DNA from: Craterostigma plantagineum
Taxonomy: Eukaryota > Streptophyta > Magnoliopsida > Lamiales > Linderniaceae
Length of the DNA stretch: 64,000 bases
Assembly: GCA_027422505.1 (NCBI GenBank)
Contig: JAPQWV010001571.1
Span: 1-64,000 of the forward strand
Direction of reading: 5' to 3'
Shown: piece by piece, positions 57,655-64,000 of the stretch
Layout: every line of letters begins with the position of its first letter
How positions within the stretch are numbered: position 1 is the stretch's first letter
Position numbers and translations under genes: made by a program
Notes under the pieces: generated by a model
Seen by the model: only the letters and a program-made list of their open reading frames with translations
Told to the model about the DNA's origin: nothing
Databases searched by the model: none

Positions 57655-59138
57655 AAGTCCTAGCATGAAGTTAGGGGGAACAACGTTATATCAAATTAAT
57701 TGATATGACGAAGCTACCTAGACGTTACAAAAATGTTGCATTTTGAGGATTTTAGCGCAAACCTCTTTTACATTGTCATTCTTTCATAATATCGGCCTAT
57801 ACACTCATCATAGTCGGTTTCAGCTCAAACCGGCATCAGCCAATATACACTGAGAGACTTAAACATATGTCCTTCTATATCGTTTTAAGTGGAGCTTTCA
57901 AAGTCAGATACTGAATTCCTTCTGAAACTGGAATTTGTATTTTAAACCAGTGCGTATACATATACTCCCTAGTGGCCGGTTATAGACCGAATATATTTTC
58001 AATTAGTGCACTTCATCAATGCATACATTGCATGTTCTGTCTTGGATAAAGCTGGCTTCGAGTCTGCAGGGTTATCTGAATGCATGAACCTGTCATGTCA
58101 CCAAATAATCTCTGACATCGGACAAGAATAAAGTTCTGAGGTATTGACTACAGGGATAAGGATAGTTCGAGTTACTGTAGACCGTGACAGATAGCAACAA
58201 AATTTCCAAAGGATTTAAGGACCTCGCCCCTTCACTTAAATCCCACCAGCTCAAAATCGCCTAAGTCTCCAAATTTCCCAAGCCCTTAGTCAGAAATAGC
58301 ATCACAACCAGAAAAAAGCCTCAAAGACGCTAGCCAAAAACTCGGTCATTTCCATCTTCAGATGATTCAAAACCTGAACCGATGGTTCGACAGAAGGAGG
58401 AACTGGACCGAGGAGGGTATGCTAAGACCTTTGGGCTGTCTCATGAAGGCATGAAGAAGTTCTTCCAGACCAGCAAGAACTTAAAAGAGAAGCCGAAGAC
58501 AAGAAGGTCTGCTTCGGGATGACAGTCATGGACATCACAAGAAGAAGGTGACAAAACTGGCCTCCAAACACCCGAGAGAAGCCCTAGCCATGGTGGTCCA
58601 AGGCAATAGGAGTCTTCAGTCCTTTAAGCGCTTATGCATCGGAATCCCGATCGTGAAGAAATAGGGCATTCTGGTGGAGTGTCTGAGCCACCAAGAACTG
58701 CGCCGGTAGTAGAAGAGCGGTTGAGGAGGAATTTACTGCCAAACTGGACTATATTGGCCAGGCAGTATATTTCCGCTCCTACCGGATTCATTTCGCTTGA
58801 CGAGGAGAGAACAACTGTGTGATGTCTCTTCTGCACAACGACAAATGCACCTCTACACCGTGACTACCATCCCAAAACTGGGCCGGTAATAGTCAAAAAG
58901 GTGGAAGGATGGCACTGCAAATGATAAAACCAGCAGTGCTGATAGAAGTAGAAGGCCAGGTCAGACCGGACAGATCGGACGTGGCCAACAACCGTTCAAA
59001 CAAGGAGATGAAGAAACTGGCCAAGTCTAAGGACTAGATAAGGTAGCAAAAACGATTGTAACAGACTGGTAGTTTATGTATCAAAAGTTTTTGATATAAT
59101 AAATATCTTTCTACTTCATTAAGTTTTTCCAATCACCA
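57655..59138 (+). other. SIR-2 region between pol and 3' LTR
   Basis: About 1.5 kb. Part 58370-59040 shows scattered charged coding-like pieces in changing frames, possibly the remains of a third ORF. I cannot assign it. Confidence 0.45.
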
Positions 59139-59151
59139 AAAAGGGGGAAAT
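59139..59151 (+). promoter_or_regulatory. Polypurine tract of SIR-2
   Basis: AAAAAGGGGGAAAT directly before the 3' LTR. Confidence 0.88.
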
Positions 59152-60067
59152 TGTTAGAAATCGTGAATTTAAAATTCAGATTACAGTTTTGTAATTGGAC
59201 TCAAACTAATTAAGTATACCGGTTAGACATGGGTGAAACTGGATACTAGTCAGCAGTTCATCAAGCGCGATCAACAACCGGATCAAGACTGCTAACGAAG
59301 CTCACTGAAGATCGGAATGCAGATATCGGACGTGCCATGTGGACAAAGATTCAATTTTATACAATGCACGGCAAACTGAAGACTTCTGACAAGCATTTAA
59401 TGCAATGCTGCAAGGATCAGCCAAGTTGAAGTCAAGCCAAGCTTAAATGGAATAAAGCAAATGGCACAGCGCGAACTGCAACGAAGACCGGACAACCCAT
59501 TTTGGGTAAAGGCATTTAATACAATGTCCAGTACGAGGAGCTATCTCACAACGGTCTTCTTAATCAAGCCCATATATAAATAGCAGAGAAGAGGCATGAA
59601 GACCTTTGCGACACTTTATCACGAGAAATCAAATACGAGAGAAAGCTCAAAGCGGAGAAAAAAAAATTAGGTGTTGCCTTCACTGTACTGTTAAGTAAGT
59701 GAATTTTTCTCAAGGGACTGTAAAAAGCTCTTGAAGAGACGGAGGGTAAAAAGCTGTCTAGTAGTGTCTAGGAGTTTAGATAGCTGAGTATAACCGGGGT
59801 TGTACTGTGTGAGTCTAGCTACGAAGGTTTTACGACAGGGGTTAGAAAGAAACCAAATCTTCTAGAAATAGCCTTTTTTGCGAGAAAGGGGGAGACGTAG
59901 AGACTTTGCTCCGAACTTCCAAAGAAATCTCTGTGTTCATTCATAAGCACACACACGTACAACCGCGAGTATCAAGCACCGGTATCTAACTTTAACCGAT
60001 TAAGAACCGAAAACATCCAAGTGTTTATTCACCCTCCCCCCTCTAAACACGTTCGCTGATCCTAGCA
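59152..60067 (+). repeat. 3' LTR of SIR-2, with TATA box facing the PRE gene
   Basis: 916 bp, TGTTAGAAAT...CCTAGCA. TATATAAA at 59573-59580 is intact here though lost in the 5' LTR. The LTR has the same sense as the PRE gene. Confidence 0.93.
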
Positions 60068-60072
60068 AAAAC

Positions 60073-60397
60073 ATTAATTTATACTGAAATAAAAATAAAA
60101 AATCGTGTCAGAATCCGTTTCTAATACAAATAATTTAGACACAAAACCAATTATGTATCTATTTTCGTGTCTGATATATATTATGTTTTATTGTTGTGTA
60201 ATCCACACAAACTCGTACATACATAGAGGTACACATTTAATTATAAAAGAAAAGAAAGAAAACAGCTAATTCTCATATTCCTCAATTAAAAGTCGCACCT
60301 CTTACTAGAGATGACGAAGCCCATGCACTGCCTTCTTCTATGCAATTGTCGTCGTCACCTCCGACACTACCCCTCAATGATGTAAATATTTAATTTG

Positions 60398-60440
<43 letters not shown>

Positions 60441-60504
60441 GTAGATATGTATTAACTCTTCTCATCTCAATCCCCCATGGTATCTTGTCCTTACCTCGCT
60501 CACT
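60073..60504 (+). promoter_or_regulatory. Upstream region of the PRE gene with (TA)n
   Basis: A (TA)n microsatellite covers 60401-60437. No element or gene is recognised in the rest. This is all the unique upstream DNA left between the SIR-2 LTR and the TATA box. Confidence 0.6.
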
Positions 60505-60512
60505 TATATAAA
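60505..60512 (+). promoter_or_regulatory. TATA box of the PRE gene
   Basis: TATATAAA, 156 bases before the start codon. A transcription start near 60535-60545 would leave a 5' leader of about 125 bases. Other TATA words near 60585-60600 are less well placed. Confidence 0.6.
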
Positions 60513-60667
60513 TCTCTAACCATCCTTCATTTTTTTTCAAACTGCCAAACACCACACCACCTAATAATTCATCACACAATAGTTTATATATACATATATA
60601 TATAATAATAACGACCTCCTCTTCTCTTGATCACAGATTGATTACTCTTGCACCAGCTTAAAAAACA

Positions 60668-61136
60668 ATGTCTTCTAGAAGATCACGTTCGAGGCAATCG
60701 TCGGGGACTTCAAGAATAAGCGATGACCAAATTGCAGATCTCGTCACTAAGTTGCAGAACATAATCCCCGAGATGCGTTCAGACAGGGTATAATTAATTA
60801 AGCATATATATGTCACAAAACCATTATAAATATTAAATATATCAAATACTATGTCTATATGTATGTGTTTCCATAGCTTGCATGTGTATGTGTTATTTCT
60901 ACTTCTTATTTCATTTCCAAACTAGTAAATCAGCTCCAATCTCGCATTCATGTTCCTGTCAGTAATCTATCTTTTTTCTCTTTTTAGTTATGTTGTGGGA
61001 CTCCCATGTTTCCCTCACACCCATACATGTATATGTATATCATGTGCTTAAGCATTAAAAGTTCTTGAGTACACACACTAACCCCACACATTAGGTTTCA
61101 TTTTCACTATTTATTAGGACACATGCCTATCCACGT

Positions 61137-61168
<32 letters not shown>

Positions 61169-61446
61169 GAATGGGCGATGATCAAGTAAGTCGTTGGAAT
61201 AAATACAAGACATTGCATGTAACAGAAATATGCAATAAGAACTAATAAATAAATGGTTTAATGTTTTGTTTTTGTTGTCAATTATGGAAAGCACAGGTTT
61301 CTGCTTCGAAGGTTCTCCAAGAGACGTGTAACTACATAAGGAGGTTGCACAGAGAGGTTGACGATCTCAGTGATCGATTATCCGAGCTTTTGCAGTCGAC
61401 GGACGGCGACCAAGCAGCCATTATTCGAAGCTTGCTCATGCGATAA
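60668..61446 (+). CDS. PRE-like: PRE-type atypical (non-DNA-binding) bHLH protein, two exons
   Basis: Exon 1 is 60668-60787 and exon 2 is 61297-61446, with a 509-bp GT-AG intron in phase 0; the protein has 89 residues. Sequence signs are the [13 protein letters not shown] start, helix 1 ([17 protein letters not shown], residues 19-35), a loop, helix 2 with the family-wide [20 protein letters not shown] (42-61), and the terminal AAIIRSLLM. The basic DNA-binding residues are absent. In the PRE family (PACLOBUTRAZOL RESISTANCE, rice ILI1) such proteins bind and neutralise inhibitory HLH proteins in the nucleus, promoting cell elongation downstream of gibberellin, brassinosteroid and light. The loop is three to four residues shorter than I recall for the family. 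All splice and stop signals are intact, so this is the one host gene that looks functional. AATAAA at 61468-61473 may be the polyadenylation signal. Confidence 0.93.
60788..61296 (+). other. Intron of the PRE gene
   Basis: Donor AGG|GTATAA, acceptor GCACAG|GTT. A (CA)n run lies at about 61149-61168. Removing the intron joins AGG to GTT in phase 0. Confidence 0.9.
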
Positions 61447-62610
61447 TAATATTTAGAAAGCTTAATTAATAAATAATTAATTTTAATCAAGTGTGATCCC
61501 GTCTTTAGATTTTAATTGTTACAATATCAGTTTGGCTCCAAATTGTTGCCTAGGGTTTGGCCAAATGTATTACTATATATGGCCAGTCTATAGGACTTTT
61601 GGCTGCCTAGATTTGGTTTTGATACCTTGGTATCCCTATTTCCATATATAAAATGTTGCAACCATAAGTCTATGCCTGTCATTTATATATTGAAAATAAC
61701 CCGAAAGAGTAAAATAAACAAAAGAAAAGAAGGGCTAGCTCATGTATTGGTATTGCCGTAATTTGGCCACTCGTATATTCAAGTTCCAAAACTTATGGAA
61801 ACAATAGATAAGTTAATGTCGGTGGCATTTCCTATTTTTTTTTATATTTTTAATTTATAATTTTAGGGTTATTCAGTTCATTAACTTATGGAACTTGGTA
61901 TTATAGGGTAAGAGAATTCGGGATATGACATTATATGACAATAATTTTCTAAAATTAAAAAAAATGAGGGATAGTATACGACGGAACCCTAAATTTGGTT
62001 TCAACTTGTTTACTTTTATTGTCCGAAAATTTTTACCCCCTAAATTCGTCAAAACCCCATAGTAGACGTCAAAATCTTATAATTTGCGCTAAGATATAGG
62101 ATTCCGACTTATAATGTCTCTAAATTGCTTGATTTTGAAAGTTGTTCGTATATTAACTCTAACTTGTCTCTATATAAATACCCATAAATTGCAGGATTGA
62201 AATTTAACTCTATTTTCAAATGTCACCCACTCACCACAGCAATATGTAATTAAAAAAGTAATTCACTGGTTTAATGCAACTCGTGTCACGGGCTTCGGCG
62301 ACTGAGAGATTATCCTATGTTGTAATAAATTCCAAAGTTCCATGATTTTTCTTCATATAGTTTTGCCTTATTAAGTGTGATGTTTCTTGTCTTTTCTTCA
62401 TAATTCAAGATGAACCCACTCCAGGAAAATTAGTAAATCACCAAACTTCAACAGTACACAGTTGCGAATTATTTAAGGGTATATTAAGTTTCAGGTCCCA
62501 AAATGTTTTAAAATAGGATTAAGATCCTTTCCGAAAAACATAGTTTAAAAGACCCAAAATATAGAGAGAAGGACCTAAACTATGAACTGTTATCGGACTA
62601 GCATTTGTGT
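61447..62610. other. Intergenic region after the PRE gene
   Basis: AT-rich. Apart from the likely polyadenylation signal near 61468 I see no gene or repeat. Confidence 0.5.
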
Positions 62611-62673
62611 TATTTCAGAACAATGAAGTGTTACTTCAGAACAATGAATTGTGACTGCAGAACAATGAAGTGT
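62611..62673. repeat. 21-bp tandem repeat, three units
   Basis: Units start at 62611, 62632 and 62653 with the core TTCAGAACAATGAAGTGT; each later unit has two to four changes. A fourth, broken unit follows. A 9-bp inverted repeat GTTCAGGCC-CT-GGCCTGAAC lies near 62732-62751. Confidence 0.85.
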
Positions 62674-62776
62674 TACTGAACAAATCGGGTCCTTAAAACT
62701 AATTTTTTTCTTGAAGTCCCTAAATTCTAAGTTCAGGCCCTGGCCTGAACGAAAATTGCCGTATTGTTTAACCTAA

Positions 62777-63745
62777 GGGGCATCCTAATGTTTAAGTTAT
62801 GGGCGTCCGTGGTCCCCAATGTTCCCGAGTTACATTTTCAGTCCCTGATGTTACACTTTTTACTCGCTTTTTAGTACCTTCGTCAAGTGGAACGTTAGTT
62901 TTGACCAAAAACCCGCATGCTTACATTTCTCCTCAAATTTATATAGTACATAAAAAATAAAATTTCGAGAGAAAAAAAAGTAAAAAGTGAAAACGATAAA
63001 GTCGAGGCGCGAGCTAGCTCTCCACCATCGCCGACCTCGTCGTGCCACCACTGCCGGAATCCGTCACCACCCGAAGCCGAGTACACCAAGCCCTCGCCCG
63101 ACCTTGCACCACTGCCACACCTCAAAAGCCGACGGCCTCACACCTCCCAGCAGTCGCACGCCACTGTTAGCCGGAATCCGTCGCCATTGGATGCCTATCA
63201 AACCCAGACATCTCGCGACCCTTGCACCGCCACACCTCTCCGAAGCGACCACCATCAGACACCAGATCTGCCACCGTCGCTCCACCGCTAGATCCGCCAC
63301 CCACTCTCGCAGTACTGCCACAGCCACCGCCTCCTACTCTCAGAACCGACCACCACCACCAGATCCGAAGTCGCCCCCACATCTCGCAACCGCCATCCCT
63401 CGAAGACGTCACCGACCTCGCCAGATGCGTCTTGCCGGAATCCAGCTCATAGAAGCCCGTCTCCACCGCCAGAGTCGCCGCCCAGCACAGACACACACAC
63501 ACACACAGAGAGGGGGGAGAGGGGGAGAGAGACAGCGAGGGAAATGTCGGCATTTTTTAATTATTTTGTCTAAGTTTTATGACGAGTACAAACATGACAT
63601 GTGTTTTTTTCGTTAAAACTTCAACTTGACGGAGGTACTAAAGCGAGTAAAAAGTGTAACATCAGGGACCGAAAATGTAACTTGGGAACATTGGGGAGTA
63701 GGGAGCCCCATAGGTTAAACATTAGGGACTAAAAAATGTCAATGT
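62777..63745. mobile_element. Non-autonomous element with TIRs of about 125 bp
   Basis: The left arm (62777-62900) and right arm (63615-63745) are inverted copies, about 85% identical by eye. Shared words include CCCCAATGTTCCC, GTTACATTTT and GTCCCTGATGTTACACTTTTTACTCGCTTT. The interior 62980-63545 is GC-rich (CCACCACC-type words) and unlike its surroundings. Long TIRs suggest a Mutator-like or fold-back element; no transposase and no clear target duplication are seen. Confidence 0.7.
63487..63540. repeat. (CA)n and (GAG)n microsatellite
   Basis: ACACACACACAC followed by GAGAGGGGGGAGAGGGGGAGAGAG inside the TIR element. Confidence 0.85.
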
Positions 63746-64000
63746 CCCTTTAACTTAATTTGGAAAACTATTAAGTCAACATCGGCGAATCCATCGGAAT
63801 CCTGACTCGACATATCGTCATCGTGATCTTAATGACAAAAACCCTTCGTGAACGTAATAAAGAATCCCATCAACCCCATTGTTAATGACGCTTTTTTAAA
63901 CTATTAATAAACCTGTGTGATAAATATATATTAGGGTTGACTAGCGATTGAAAATAAAGCTTGTGAACTTACATGGAACTTGGATGCTTGTGACGACCAG

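Larger units (their letters stand above)
51226..60067 (+). mobile_element. SIR-2: Sirevirus-like copia element, 8.8 kb
   Basis: LTRs at 51226-52194 and 59152-60067, flanked by AAAAC. Primer site, gag, protease, integrase, RT and RNase H follow in copia order, then about 1.5 kb with decayed coding sequence before a polypurine tract. LTR identity is roughly 87% by eye, so this is the oldest of the paired elements here. All frames are broken. Confidence 0.93.

Noticed and set aside
62987..63616. 209-residue open frame on the plus strand
   Set aside because: Low-complexity His/Pro/Arg sequence inside a TIR element, with equally long open frames on the other strand; open because of GC-rich composition.

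Overview
The window is plant nuclear DNA, from a eudicot-like flowering plant. The main evidence is a two-exon gene for a PRE-type atypical HLH protein (60668-61446), surrounded by plant LTR retrotransposons of the Ty1/copia (Sirevirus and Tork types) and Ty3/gypsy (Tat type) lineages, plus hAT-type MITEs. There is no bacterial or organellar gene, rRNA, tRNA or CRISPR. Almost everything left of 60 kb is transposable-element sequence with broken reading frames.

Layout. 1-5662: copia element COP-A on the minus strand, cut by the window edge, with its 5' LTR at the right. 5663-7976: an inverted-repeat element with exon-like sequence in its loop. 8495-11041: COP-B, a short copia derivative with gag and protease remnants between direct repeats. 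11290-50009: a gypsy element (GYP) that has been opened three times. Its gag holds a 26.2-kb minus-strand Sirevirus-like copia (SIR-1, 11805-38034, target duplication ATAAT). Its reverse transcriptase holds a 463-bp hAT-type MITE (39380-39842, 8-bp duplication). Its antisense 3' gene holds a Tork-type copia (COP-D, 43623-48247, duplication GAAAT). SIR-1 in turn holds COP-C (14887-30269), a 15.4-kb plus-strand copia of the same family as COP-A. 50612-50851: a second hAT-type MITE. 51226-60067: another Sirevirus-like copia (SIR-2, duplication AAAAC), whose 3' LTR ends about 0.6 kb before the PRE gene start codon. 62777-63745: a long-TIR element with a GC-rich interior.

By eye the LTR pairs are about 98% identical in COP-C, about 94% in SIR-1 and about 87% in SIR-2, which fits the nesting order (COP-C is younger than its host SIR-1). 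The retroelements have the usual gag, protease, integrase, reverse transcriptase and RNase H parts. COP-C and SIR-1 also carry a long third ORF downstream of pol, and GYP carries an antisense gene there.

Most interesting observations: (1) COP-A lacks, to the base, a 1746-bp GT...AG segment of its sister COP-C, with a CTAAC branch-like motif and pyrimidine tract before the AG, and the join keeps gag and protease in frame. COP-A therefore looks like a reverse-transcribed spliced element RNA. (2) The 5' LTR of COP-D is a 97-bp palindrome made only of its U5 end, yet the target duplication is intact, so an aberrant fold-back cDNA seems to have integrated. (3) The GYP antisense gene has a 77-bp GT-AG intron. 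(4) All in-frame stops in the COP-C third ORF are CGA-to-TGA or CAG-to-TAG type. (5) The PRE gene lies just downstream of a sense-oriented LTR that keeps a TATA box.
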